Assembly (NCBI RefSeq): GCF_025397915.1
Contig: NZ_JALIDZ010000007.1
Span: forward strand, 124,001 to 188,000
DNA length: 64,000 nucleotides
Origin: Microbaculum marinisediminis
GTDB lineage: Bacteria; Pseudomonadota; Alphaproteobacteria; Rhizobiales; Tepidamorphaceae
Reading direction: 5' to 3'
Shown here piece by piece: positions 36,388 to 45,838 of this stretch (position 1 is its first letter; the number at the start of each line of letters is the position of its first letter). The translations under genes were made by a program, and so were the position numbers. The notes beneath the pieces are model-generated. The model was not told the origin of the DNA. It searched no databases and worked only from the letters and a program-made list of their open reading frames with translations.

Positions 36388-37659
36388 TCAGTCGTCCGTT
36401 TCACCCGGTTTGTAGAGTGCCTCGCGGCCGATCCGGTCGAGGCAGAGTTCTGCGGTCCAAGGCAGCATTAGCGAGCCGCAGCGGCTGTCGCGATAGAGCC
36501 GTTCGAGCGGCAGGGTCTTCAGCATCGACTGGCCCCCGCAGGTGCGGATCGCGAGCTGACAGAGCTCGTTGGCGTTCTCCATCACCGTATACTGGGCTGC
36601 ATAGGCGCGCAGAACCTGTTCTTTCGACGGATCGGCCTTTGCCTCGGTCACCGCCTGGAACCACAGCGCCTTCGTCTGCTGCAGCATGACGAACATCTGC
36701 GCCAACGCGATCTGCTTGGTGGGGAACTTGCGGCGCTTCTCCGGCCCGGTATTCGGGATCTCGCCGCGCAGGTACCTGACCGTGAAGTCGACCGCGGCCT
36801 GGGCGATGCCGAGATAGGTCGGTGACAGCGTCATGAACATGTGCGGCCAGCGCGAGGCGGCCTGGTAGTAGACGCCACGCGGCATCAGGGCGGCGTCGTC
36901 GTCGACGAAGACGTCCTCGAAGATCAGCGTGCGCGAAACGGTGCCGCGCATGCCGAGCGGATCCCAGTCGCCGACCACCTTAACGCCCTCGGCATCGGCG
37001 GGAACCGCGATGTACATCGTATCGCGCCGCGACGGCCTCTCGCCCGGCTTCATCTCGCCGCACAGGACGCCGTAGTAGTTTGCCGAGCCCGACAGCGAGG
37101 CGAAGATCTTCTTGCCGTTGATGAGCCAGCCGCCGTAGACGCGCTTGGCCGACGTCGAGAACGGCACCACGCCCGCCGCCGCCGCGCCGCCCTCGGAGAA
37201 CGGCTGGGCGTAGATCGCGCCCTTGTCGATGATCCGCTCGTAGTGCATCGCGCGCCGTCGAAGGTGCTCTTCGCGGTCGTCCGCGGACATCTCCAGGTCG
37301 TCGGAGAGCGGGCCGGTCCAGAGGCACGAGCAAACGTGCATGTTCCAGGTCAGCGCCGTCGAGCCGCAGTAGCGGCCGATCTCGGCGGCCGTCGTCGCGT
37401 ATCCGCGGAAATGCGCGCCCGCGCCACCATGCTCCTCAGGCACGCAGATGCCGAGCAGGCCGACCTCGTGCATGTCCCGGTAGTTCTCTGTCGGGAAGAT
37501 CGCTTCCCGGTCGTACATGGCCGCCCGCGGGGCGAAGTTGGTCTGACCGATCTTTCGCGCCCGCGCGTTAAGCTCGGCTTCCTTGTCGGACAGCCGAAAC
37601 GCCTCCGGATCGAAGATCGGCTGGTCGAGATCGATCGTATCGAGATCCAACACTGTCAT
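36388..37659 (-). CDS. Acyl-CoA dehydrogenase-fold flavoprotein
   Basis: A 423-residue protein with the three-domain acyl-CoA dehydrogenase fold. The middle domain reads QPFSEGGAAAAGVVPFSTSAKR and the C-terminal helices contain CGGQSMLKTLPLERLYRDSRCG. The usual C-terminal EGT block with the catalytic Glu of short-chain dehydrogenases is absent: the sequence there is LMLPWTAELCLDRIG. Two readings fit: a dehydrogenase using a Glu elsewhere, or a flavin-dependent monooxygenase of the same fold working with the divergent flavin reductase. ATG 37659 has AGGAG six bases upstream. It sits between the alpha/beta hydrolase and the CoA ligase genes. Confidence 0.8.
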   Translation of the reverse strand: MTVLDLDTIDLDQPIFDPEAFRLSDKEAELNARARKIGQTNFAPRAAMYDREAIFPTENYRDMHEVGLLGICVPEEHGGAGAHFRGYATTAAEIGRYCGSTALTWNMHVCSCLWTGPLSDDLEMSADDREEHLRRRAMHYERIIDKGAIYAQPFSEGGAAAAGVVPFSTSAKRVYGGWLINGKKIFASLSGSANYYGVLCGEMKPGERPSRRDTMYIAVPADAEGVKVVGDWDPLGMRGTVSRTLIFEDVFVDDDAALMPRGVYYQAASRWPHMFMTLSPTYLGIAQAAVDFTVRYLRGEIPNTGPEKRRKFPTKQIALAQMFVMLQQTKALWFQAVTEAKADPSKEQVLRAYAAQYTVMENANELCQLAIRTCGGQSMLKTLPLERLYRDSRCGSLMLPWTAELCLDRIGREALYKPGETDD

Positions 37660-37667
37660 CGGGGCTC

Positions 37668-38408
37668 CTACGGAAGGTCGTTGAGGAATCTCCTTACCGC
37701 CTCGGCGAAACGGCCTGGGCATTCGAGCGGGGCGAGGTGGCCGGTCTCCGGCAGGGTCTCGATCCGCGCGCCCCTGATCTTCTCGGCCATGCGCTGCATG
37801 GTCTTCAGCGGGGCATTGGTGTCCTGTTCGCCGGCGATCAGGAGCGTCGGCACCGCGATCCGCGCCAGTTCCTCGCGGCGGTTGAAGGTGACGAGGCAGG
37901 TCAGCCCGGCACGGTAGCTCTGCTCCGGAAGCTCCGACATCAGTGTCGTCGCCGTCGGGCCTGCCTCCGGGTCGGGGTTCGACCCGAGCAGATCCTTGGC
38001 GAAACTCTGCGCCAGCTCCGGCATCGTCACGCCCTGGTCGAGCGGTGCGAGCCTGGCCGCCAGGAACTGCTTCTGGAATTCGCCGTCCGGGCTGCCGAAG
38101 ACAGGGGTCGTGCCCGACAGGATCAGCGCCGCGACGCGGCCGGGATGGCGCGCGGCGATCTCCTGCGCCAGCATGCCGCCGATCGAATGGCCCAGGAACA
38201 CCGCCCGGGCGATACCGGCCCTGTTCATGTCCTCGACGACGGCATCGGCCATGCCCGCGAAGGTGAACCCGTCGTCCAGGGGCTTGCCGCCGTAGCCGGG
38301 CATGTCCCAGGGGACGATCGCGAAATCGTCCTTCAGCCGGTCGATGACCGGGGTGAACATGCGGCAGTCCGAGCCGACACCGCTGAACAGGAAGAGGGGC
38401 GCGCTCAT
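37668..38408 (-). CDS. Alpha/beta hydrolase, candidate N-formylmaleamate deformylase
   Basis: A 246-residue hydrolase. Nucleophile S75 is in GHSIGG, the acid is probably D196 (AGEQDTNAP) and the base H224 (ETGHLAPLE). The oxyanion region is LFLFSGVGSDCRMF, resembling enol-lactonase and haloalkane-like members. In nicotinate degradation NicX is followed by NicD, an alpha/beta hydrolase that removes the formyl group from N-formylmaleamate. This gene overlaps the NicX-like stop by four bases, so the same role is a reasonable inference. Direct sequence similarity to the Pseudomonas NicD is not obvious by eye. Confidence 0.75.
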   Translation of the reverse strand: MSAPLFLFSGVGSDCRMFTPVIDRLKDDFAIVPWDMPGYGGKPLDDGFTFAGMADAVVEDMNRAGIARAVFLGHSIGGMLAQEIAARHPGRVAALILSGTTPVFGSPDGEFQKQFLAARLAPLDQGVTMPELAQSFAKDLLGSNPDPEAGPTATTLMSELPEQSYRAGLTCLVTFNRREELARIAVPTLLIAGEQDTNAPLKTMQRMAEKIRGARIETLPETGHLAPLECPGRFAEAVRRFLNDLP

Positions 38409-39451
38409 CCCTCGACTCCCGCGAGGCGGCCGCGCTCGACGACCGCGACGCCGTCGAGCGTGATCGTGCAGTTGCGGGTCGGCAGGTCGAAATGGCCCTT
38501 GGTGTAGCGGTTGGCGAATTCGTTGGCGCCGGTGGAGAACAGGAAGTTTCCGGCGAAGGCGCGCAGTTCCGTGCCGTTGGTCTCACGCTGGTCGTACATG
38601 GTCAGCGCCTCGTAGCGCGCGCCTTCGTTGAGCCCCCAGCCGACATGGCTGACGGCATAGGCCTCCCGGTCGCCCCACGCTTCCAGATAGCGGCGCATCA
38701 GTTCCGCGTCGGTGCCCGTTCCCAGGACGTCGGTCACATAGTCGTTCTCGATGACGAAGGTCACCGCGTGCTCGAAATAGCGCTTGAACGTCAGGTTCAC
38801 GTCGCCGACATCGAAGACGAGCGTGCCGTTCACGGAATTCGCCTTGGGAAAGCTGACGACGACCCCACCCGGCCAGTGGGCGACCGTCTTCGGCCGGTCG
38901 GTATAGCCCCACACGCCGGCGGTCGCGGCGTCGCGCATATCGACGGTGAGGTCGGTGCCGGCGGCCGACATAACGCGCATTTCCGTCGCGGCCCGCGCCT
39001 GCTTCACCGCCGCTTTGACCCGCGTCTCCATGGATGGATGCGGGATCAGCCGCTCGAGCGCCTCGGGGTGTTCGTTGGAAATCATCTGGATGCGGGTGCC
39101 GCCGGACAGGATTTCGGGCATTTCCGGCGAATGCAGGAGGCCCTCCACCGTGCAGTCGACGACGAGCGTCGATGCTTTCAGCGCCTCGATCGCGGCCCGC
39201 TGGTTGGTCAGGGCCAGCGATGCCCCTGTCGAGCGGACCGGCACCGGCGCGTCCTGCGGCGGGGTGGGAACGACGACATGAAAGGCGGTCACGCCAAAGC
39301 GGGCGAGCGCAAGCTCGGCGAGGTGGACGTTGAGCGTCCGGGACTGGGTTTCCGAAAGGATCGCGACCTGTTCGTCCGACGTAACCTTGCAGAGCTCGAA
39401 CACCCTGACGAAGGCGTCGATCCACTTGGCTTCGATCCGGTCGCTCAGCAT
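38405..39451 (-). CDS. nicX: 2,5-dihydroxypyridine 5,6-dioxygenase (NicX-like)
   Basis: A 348-residue protein, almost the length of Pseudomonas putida NicX (about 350). From memory of that family, the Fe(II) ligands are two His and an Asp; here H269 (SHVGWGLNEGAR), H320 and D322 (GHFDLPTRNC) occupy the matching places. Other shared blocks are LLHSPEMPEIL, GTRIQMISNE, HWPGGVVVSFP, GTLVFDVGD and AFAGNFLFSTG. NicX opens the ring of 2,5-dihydroxypyridine to N-formylmaleamate with O2. ATG 39451 is chosen for GGGA upstream and the best fit to NicX length; starts at 39466 and 39478 are possible. First gene of the leftward operon and divergent from the flavin reductase-MarR gene. Confidence 0.85.
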   Translation of the reverse strand: MLSDRIEAKWIDAFVRVFELCKVTSDEQVAILSETQSRTLNVHLAELALARFGVTAFHVVVPTPPQDAPVPVRSTGASLALTNQRAAIEALKASTLVVDCTVEGLLHSPEMPEILSGGTRIQMISNEHPEALERLIPHPSMETRVKAAVKQARAATEMRVMSAAGTDLTVDMRDAATAGVWGYTDRPKTVAHWPGGVVVSFPKANSVNGTLVFDVGDVNLTFKRYFEHAVTFVIENDYVTDVLGTGTDAELMRRYLEAWGDREAYAVSHVGWGLNEGARYEALTMYDQRETNGTELRAFAGNFLFSTGANEFANRYTKGHFDLPTRNCTITLDGVAVVERGRLAGVEG

Positions 39452-39619
39452 CAATTCCCGTCCCATTTTGTCTTGCATGCGAGGCAATCTCGACGGGGTT
39501 TGTCACCCTCGTATTTTTATCAAGACTAGCACTCGCCTTTTTATATGAAAAGTGATAATTTTATACTTGAAGTAAGTTTGTGGGGGCATGCGCGAAGAAT
39601 AACGCGAGGGAGGCCCGCG
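39452..39619. promoter_or_regulatory. Divergent promoter region, nicX-like operon and flavin reductase-MarR gene
   Basis: A 168-bp gap with a strongly AT-rich core (about 39505-39580), unlike its GC-rich surroundings. AAAAGTGATAAT at 39548-39559 recurs exactly upstream of the ABC binding-protein gene at 61069-61080. The region must hold both divergent promoters and, probably, an operator for a local regulator such as the MarR domain of the fusion protein. Confidence 0.5.
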
Positions 39620-40582
39620 GTGAGCAACGCGAATTCCTTTCGGATGGCGCTGGGACGGTTCGTCACCGGCGTGACCGTCATTACCGCCCTGGACGAGAAC
39701 GGCGAGCCCGTTGGGCTCACCGCCAATTCCTTCAATTCGGTTTCGCTCGATCCACCGCTCGTCCTGTGGAGCCTGGCGCGCCGGTCGAAGAACCTGTCGG
39801 CCTACGAGAGCGCCTCGCATTTCGCCGTCAACGTGCTGTCGGTCGACCAGAAGGCGATCTCGGATCGTTTCGCCAGGCCCGTCGAGGACCGTTTCTCCGG
39901 CGTCGAATGGGAGCCGGGCACCGGCGGCGCGCCGGTGCTGAAGGGCTGTGCCGCGGTTTTCGAATGTTCCAAGGAGCAGTGCTACGAGGGCGGCGACCAC
40001 GTCATCTTCCTCGGTCGCGTCGAGAGCTTCGACGAGGAGAACCGCGTGCCGCTGGCCTATCACGCCGGCCGCTATGCCACGACCGCGCACTATGCCGGCG
40101 AATTCACCAACGGCCCATTCCAGGACGATTACCTGCTTTATCTTCTCGCGCGCGCGTCCAGTCTGGCCAGCGCCGAGTTCCATGCCGAACTCGCCAGCCT
40201 CGGCGTGCCGGTGCCGATGTGGCGGATTCTCGCGATCCTCAGCGGCAGCGAGGGCCATCCCGTCGGTGAGATCGCCGCCCGGGCCCTTCTCAAGCAGCCG
40301 AACGTGACGAAGATCGTCAACCGGCTGGAAGAGCTGGGACACGTCCGGCGGACCGCCGACCCGGATGACCGGCGCAAGGTTCTGGTGCGGATTACCCCGG
40401 CCGGAGAGGACCTAGTGGCTTCACTGATCGTCCGGGCCCAGGCGCATGAAGCCAGTCTGCTCGGCACCCATACGCCGGCGGAAGCGGAAATCCTCAAGCG
40501 GGGGCTGAAGCAGCTCATTCGCCGCCTGGCCGAACGCCAATCGGGACTTCTGTTTGAGGCGCCGGAGATGGAGGCGGTTTGA
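39620..40582 (+). CDS. Flavin reductase fused to a C-terminal MarR domain
   Basis: A 320-residue fusion. Residues 1 to about 165 are an FMN reductase of the HpaC type (FRMALGRFVTGVTVITA, LTANSFNSVSLDPPLVLWSLA, FAVNVLS, GDHVIFLGRV). Residues about 175-300 form a MarR winged helix (MWRILAILSGSEGHPVGEIAARALLKQPNVTKIVNRLEELGHVRR, DPDDRRKVLVRIT). The same architecture is known in C1, the reductase of Acinetobacter p-hydroxyphenylacetate hydroxylase, where the MarR part binds the aromatic substrate and controls reductase activity. GTG 39620 has GAGGGAGG six bases upstream. It would supply reduced flavin to a monooxygenase, perhaps the acyl-CoA-dehydrogenase-fold protein of the divergent operon, and might also bind DNA. 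Confidence 0.88.
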   Translation: MSNANSFRMALGRFVTGVTVITALDENGEPVGLTANSFNSVSLDPPLVLWSLARRSKNLSAYESASHFAVNVLSVDQKAISDRFARPVEDRFSGVEWEPGTGGAPVLKGCAAVFECSKEQCYEGGDHVIFLGRVESFDEENRVPLAYHAGRYATTAHYAGEFTNGPFQDDYLLYLLARASSLASAEFHAELASLGVPVPMWRILAILSGSEGHPVGEIAARALLKQPNVTKIVNRLEELGHVRRTADPDDRRKVLVRITPAGEDLVASLIVRAQAHEASLLGTHTPAEAEILKRGLKQLIRRLAERQSGLLFEAPEMEAV

Positions 40583-40644
40583 GCCGATTCGGTCTGTCGG
40601 CCGGTATGCTTCCATTCCGGTCGTCGGCGTAGTCTAGTGCGCGG

Positions 40645-41553
40645 ATGGCCTTCACCCTCCGCCAGCTCCAGTACTTCATCGCGGTCGCCGGGCAGGGCAC
40701 CGTCTCCGGCGCGGCGCACACCCTGTCGATCTCGCAGTCCGCTGTGACCGAGGCGATCAAGGAGCTGGAACGCGATCTCGGGGTCGAGCTGTTCGAGCGC
40801 CATCCGCGCGGCCTGTCGATCACCCACAAGGGGCACCAGTTCCTCCGCCACGCGACCAAGATCCTGGCGGATGTCTCGGATGCGCGCCGAACCTTCTCTG
40901 AGGAGCAATCCGCCGCGACCGGCAGGCTGCAGCTCGGCGTCACCTCGCTCGTCGCCGGCTACGTGCTGTCGGACCTGCTGGCGCGCTATCGCCGTGCCTT
41001 TCCCGCGATCGAGGTCTCGGCGATCGAGGACAACGGCGAATATCTCGAACACCTCCTGATCGGCGGGGAGCTCGATGTCGCGGTGATGGTCATCTCCAAT
41101 CTGCGCGATCGCATGGCGCTGCAGGCCGAGATCCTTGAGGTCTCGCCCTACCGGCTGTGGCTGCCGCTGGGCCACCGTCTTGCCAGCGCCGATATCATCA
41201 ATGTCAGCGACATCGCCGCCGGGCCGCTGATCATGCTCACTGTCGACGAGATCGAGGAGAACACGGGCAAGCTCCTGTCGGCGCTCGGTGCGCGGCCCCA
41301 TGTTGCCTTTCGCACCCGCTCGGTCGAGGCGGTGCGCAGCCTCGTCGCCACCGGGGCGGGCATCGCGCTCCTGCCCGATCTGGTCTACCGGCCATGGTCG
41401 CTCGAAGGCGACCGCATCGAGTCCCGCGACATCGCCGACCCGCTTCCCGTCGTCCAGGTCGGGGTGGTCTGGCGCCGCGGCTCGCACTTGCCGGAGTCCG
41501 CGCGGGATTTCGTCGGCATCGCCCAGACCCAGCGGGTGCTTCGGCAGCGATAG
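40645..41553 (+). CDS. LysR family transcriptional regulator
   Basis: A 302-residue regulator. The N-terminal winged helix is canonical (LRQLQYFIAVAGQGTVSGAAHTLSISQSAVTEAIKELERDLGVELFERHPRGL). The effector domain covers about 90-295 (GRLQLGVTSLVAGYVLSDLLARYRRAFP, LDVAVMVI, GIALLPDLVYRPW). It is 62 bases after the flavin reductase-MarR gene and 132 bases before the putrescine-type transporter, with a palindromic T-N11-A site in between. It most likely controls the downstream transporter operon, although the upstream catabolic operon cannot be excluded. Confidence 0.93.
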   Translation: MAFTLRQLQYFIAVAGQGTVSGAAHTLSISQSAVTEAIKELERDLGVELFERHPRGLSITHKGHQFLRHATKILADVSDARRTFSEEQSAATGRLQLGVTSLVAGYVLSDLLARYRRAFPAIEVSAIEDNGEYLEHLLIGGELDVAVMVISNLRDRMALQAEILEVSPYRLWLPLGHRLASADIINVSDIAAGPLIMLTVDEIEENTGKLLSALGARPHVAFRTRSVEAVRSLVATGAGIALLPDLVYRPWSLEGDRIESRDIADPLPVVQVGVVWRRGSHLPESARDFVGIAQTQRVLRQR

Positions 41554-41559
41554 CCGATA

Positions 41560-41580
41560 GATATCGGATATTCCGATATC
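41560..41580. promoter_or_regulatory. Perfect 21-bp palindrome, probable LysR operator
   Basis: GATATCGGA and TCCGATATC flank the three bases TAT, seven bases after the LysR stop and 106 bases before the binding-protein start. The core contains an AT-N11-AT arrangement as required for LysR-type boxes. Its placement suggests control of the transporter operon by the adjacent regulator, although LysR genes are more often divergent from their targets. Confidence 0.65.
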
Positions 41581-41685
41581 GACCTTCTGATAAATGAAAT
41601 TGCGAAACCGTTCGCAAGTCATGACGATACGGTCCCGGGAGTGCGCCGCCGGGAGGGTGGCGGCGCGTTGACCGGGAGAGAACAC

Positions 41686-42843
<1,158 letters not shown>

Positions 42844-42945
42844 GCCGTCGGGACGCGGGTGCTCTCTCGTTGCCCGGATGGCAGGGCCGTCCGGGTCGAC
42901 GGGGAGGCGCGGCTCGGGAGTTTGTTCAGGGCTCCGTGCTGACAC

Positions 42946-43010
42946 CTTGCTCCGCGCATTCCCGTTTTCGGGGGAATGAGCGGAATAGTGACAGGCCGTT
43001 GCGATATGGC
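42946..43010. repeat. Dispersed REP-like hairpin element, copy 1
   Basis: CTTGCTCCGCGC, an ATTCCC/GGGAAT hairpin (42958-42977), GGGAATGAGCGGA and CCGTTGCGATATGGC occur in order. The same pieces recur at 62542-62654, with an extra inverted arm there. Both copies sit immediately 3' of an ABC binding-protein gene. Such elements in other bacteria stabilise the upstream message or block read-through. Confidence 0.7.
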
Positions 43011-43064
43011 GGGTATCGTGGTCCCGCCTTGGCGAACGGCAGAAGCCAGACGGCGAATGCGTTT

Positions 43065-44060
43065 ATGACAGCGGCAGTTTCCTTCCAGAAAGTCTCGCGC
43101 CATTTCGGTGTGGTGCGCGCGGTCGACGATGTCGATCTCGACATCGCGCCGGGTGAGTTCTTCGCCATGCTCGGGCCGTCGGGCTCCGGCAAGACCACTT
43201 GCCTGCGCCTGATCGCCGGCTTCGAGCAGCCGACATCGGGCCATATTGAGATCTTCGGCGAGACCGCGGAGGGCGTGCCGCCCTACCGCCGCAACGTCAA
43301 TACGGTCTTCCAGGACTACGCGCTGTTCCCGCATCTGAACGTGATCGAGAACGTCGCTTACGGCCTGATGGTGCGCGGCGTGGCGAAAGCCGAGCGCCGA
43401 AAGGTCGCCGAGGAGGCGCTGGATCTCGTGCAGCTTCCCGGCTACGGCGACAGGAAGCCGGGCCAGCTCTCCGGCGGCCAGCGCCAGCGCGTCGCGCTTG
43501 CCCGCGCCCTCGTCAACAAGCCCAAGGTTCTGTTGCTGGACGAACCGCTCGGCGCCCTCGACCTGAAGCTGCGCGAGCAGATGCAGGAGGAGCTCAAGGC
43601 GCTGCAGAAACGCCTTGCCATCACCTTCGTCTTCGTCACCCACGACCAGGGTGAGGCGCTGTCGATGGCCGACCGCATCGCCGTCTTCAACGAAGGCCGC
43701 ATCATGCAGATCGGTTCGCCCGAAGCGATATACCAGCGCCCGGCCTCGCGTTTCGTGGCCGACTTCGTCGGCTCCTCCAACGTGTTGCCGCCGGACTTCG
43801 TGGAAAGACATACCGGTGCCAGGCGCTGGGCGAGCCTGCGCCCCGAGGCGGTCCGGGTCGAGCCCGCGGCGGCCGGCACCATCACCGGAACGGTGGTCGC
43901 CTGTAACTTCCTCGGCGCATCGACGCGGATCGCCGTCGACGTCGAGCGCCTGCGCCTGCACGCGATCCTGCCCGCCTCGCAGGAGGCGCCGGTCGAGGGC
44001 GATACGGTTGCGCTGGCCTGGTCGGCGGCGGCCCTGCACCTGATGGACGACACGGTATGA
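43065..44060 (+). CDS. Polyamine-type ABC transporter ATP-binding protein (YdcT/PotA-like)
   Basis: A 331-residue ATPase. Walker [10 protein letters not shown] (about residues 36-44), signature [15 protein letters not shown], Walker [14 protein letters not shown], switch His in [10 protein letters not shown]. The C-terminal 90 residues form a TOBE/OB extension ([26 protein letters not shown]), usual for spermidine/putrescine ATPases. The ATG at 43065 has a weak ribosome site and is separated from the binding-protein gene by 221 bases containing a REP-like element, so its expression may be lower than that of the receptor. It overlaps the next gene by four bases. Confidence 0.93.
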   Translation: MTAAVSFQKVSRHFGVVRAVDDVDLDIAPGEFFAMLGPSGSGKTTCLRLIAGFEQPTSGHIEIFGETAEGVPPYRRNVNTVFQDYALFPHLNVIENVAYGLMVRGVAKAERRKVAEEALDLVQLPGYGDRKPGQLSGGQRQRVALARALVNKPKVLLLDEPLGALDLKLREQMQEELKALQKRLAITFVFVTHDQGEALSMADRIAVFNEGRIMQIGSPEAIYQRPASRFVADFVGSSNVLPPDFVERHTGARRWASLRPEAVRVEPAAAGTITGTVVACNFLGASTRIAVDVERLRLHAILPASQEAPVEGDTVALAWSAAALHLMDDTV

Positions 44061-45007
44061 GCGCGGCGGCCTCCCACGCCATCCTGCCCGGCCGCGGTGG
44101 CGTCTTAGCAAGCCTGTCGGATCTGCTGTGGCGTCGGCCGGGATTGTTGCTGCTGGCGATGCTGGCGCCGCCGGTCCTCTGGCTGGGCATCATCTATCTC
44201 GGTTCGCTGTTCGCGCTACTGGCCCAGAGCTTTTTCTCGATCGACGAGTTCTCCGGCCTGATCCGCTACGAGCTGACGCTGAAGACCTACGGCGAACTCT
44301 TGCGCCCGTCCAACATGGACATCATCCTGCGGTCGGTCCTGATGGCCTCGGCTGTCACCTTGGCCGCGGCGATCGTCGCCTTTCCGGTCGCCTACTACGC
44401 GGCCCGATACGCGCGCGGCAAATGGAAGGCGCTGTTCTATCTCGGCGCCATGCTGCCGCTGTGGTCGAGCTATCTGGTCAAGGTCTATGCCTGGAAGCTG
44501 ATCCTGGCCAAGGAGGGCATCCTCACCTGGGTCTTCACCAAGCTGCACCTGATGTGGCTGCTCGACGCGGTCCTGTCGATCCCGGTCCTGGGCGGCAACT
44601 CGCTGTCGGTGAGCTATATCGGCACCTTCCTGGTGTTCCTCTACGTCTGGCTGCCGTTCATGATCCTGCCGACGCAGGCGGCCCTGGAGCGGGTGCCGGT
44701 CAGTCTGATCGAGGCGTCCTCGGATCTCGGCGCGGCGCCGGGACAGACCTTCCGAAACGTGCTGCTGCCGCTGGCGCTGCCGGGTATCGTCGCCGGCTCG
44801 ATCTTCACCTTCTCGCTCACCTTGGGCGACTACATCATTCCGCAGATCGTCGGCTCGTCGCGGCTGTTCATCGGCCAGGCGGTCTACGCCCAGCAGGGCA
44901 CGGCCGGAAACATCCCGCTGGCGGCGGCCTTCACCGTCGTTCCGATCGTCATCATGGGCTTCTACCTGTGGGGCGCCAAACGGCTGGGGGCGTTCGATGC
45001 ACTCTGA
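44057..45007 (+). CDS. Polyamine-type ABC transporter permease (YdcU/PotB-like)
   Basis: A 316-residue inner-membrane permease with six main hydrophobic segments (for example [20 protein letters not shown]). The EAA loop is [29 protein letters not shown]. The block [37 protein letters not shown] is typical of PotB-type subunits. It overlaps the ATPase stop (ATGA) and its end overlaps the second permease start, so the four transporter genes are translationally coupled from the ATPase onward. Confidence 0.92.
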   Translation: MSAAASHAILPGRGGVLASLSDLLWRRPGLLLLAMLAPPVLWLGIIYLGSLFALLAQSFFSIDEFSGLIRYELTLKTYGELLRPSNMDIILRSVLMASAVTLAAAIVAFPVAYYAARYARGKWKALFYLGAMLPLWSSYLVKVYAWKLILAKEGILTWVFTKLHLMWLLDAVLSIPVLGGNSLSVSYIGTFLVFLYVWLPFMILPTQAALERVPVSLIEASSDLGAAPGQTFRNVLLPLALPGIVAGSIFTFSLTLGDYIIPQIVGSSRLFIGQAVYAQQGTAGNIPLAAAFTVVPIVIMGFYLWGAKRLGAFDAL

Positions 45008-45812
45008 CCGGACCCACCGCGCACCGCTGGGATTGAAGATCGCCGCCGCCGCCGGGCTCTTGTTCCTGCACCTGCCGATCCTGCTGATCTTCGTCTACGC
45101 CTTCACCACCGAGGAGCGCAGCTACCAGTGGCCGCCCCCCGGCTTCACGCTGCAGTGGCTCGGTGTGACGTGGAACCGTCCCGATGTCTGGGAGGCGCTC
45201 GGCCTGTCGCTCAAGGTGGCCAGCATATCCACCGCGATCGCGCTCGTACTCGGTACGCTTTGCGCCGCCGCCGTATCCGGCTCGCGTTTCTTCGGCCGGG
45301 AGACGATCTCGCTCCTGGTCATCCTGCCGATCGCGCTGCCCGGCATCATCACCGGCATCGCCCTGCGTTCGGCGTTTTCCATCGCCGATATTCCCTTCTC
45401 CGTCTGGACCATCGTGCTTGGCCACGCGACCTTCTGCGTCGTCGTCGTCTACAACAACGCGATCGCCCGCTTCAGGCGCACCTCCGGCTCGCTGATCGAG
45501 GCCTCGATGGACCTCGGCGCCGACGGGTTCCAGACCCTGCGCTACGTGATCCTGCCCAATATCGGCACGGCGCTCGTCGCCGGCGGAATGCTCGCCTTCG
45601 CGCTGTCCTTCGACGAGGTGATCGTCACGACCTTCACCGCCGGACAGCAGGCGACCCTGCCGATCTGGATGCTGGAGGAGCTGGTGCGCCCGCGCCAACG
45701 CCCCGTCACCAACGTGGTGGCGATGGTGGTCGTCCTGGTGACGCTCCTGCCCATCGTCGCCGCCTACTACCTGACCCGCGGCGGCGCCGAGATCGCCGGC
45801 CACGGCAAGTGA
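44997..45812 (+). CDS. Polyamine-type ABC transporter permease (YdcV/PotC-like)
   Basis: A 271-residue permease. Membrane segments begin at [26 protein letters not shown], and the EAA loop is [25 protein letters not shown]. The [25 protein letters not shown] block near the end is characteristic of PotC/YdcV subunits. It starts inside the end of the first permease gene and lies 26 bases before the aldehyde dehydrogenase. Confidence 0.92.
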   Translation: MHSDRTHRAPLGLKIAAAAGLLFLHLPILLIFVYAFTTEERSYQWPPPGFTLQWLGVTWNRPDVWEALGLSLKVASISTAIALVLGTLCAAAVSGSRFFGRETISLLVILPIALPGIITGIALRSAFSIADIPFSVWTIVLGHATFCVVVVYNNAIARFRRTSGSLIEASMDLGADGFQTLRYVILPNIGTALVAGGMLAFALSFDEVIVTTFTAGQQATLPIWMLEELVRPRQRPVTNVVAMVVVLVTLLPIVAAYYLTRGGAEIAGHGK

Positions 45813-45838
45813 AGTCACTTCAAGTGAGGGAGTGCCCC

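Noticed and set aside
37668-38586. A single 732-residue fusion of the alpha/beta hydrolase region with the acyl-CoA-dehydrogenase-fold protein
   Set aside because: The upstream part of that frame is the hydrolase gene read in the wrong frame. The flavoprotein has its own ATG with AGGAG at 37659.
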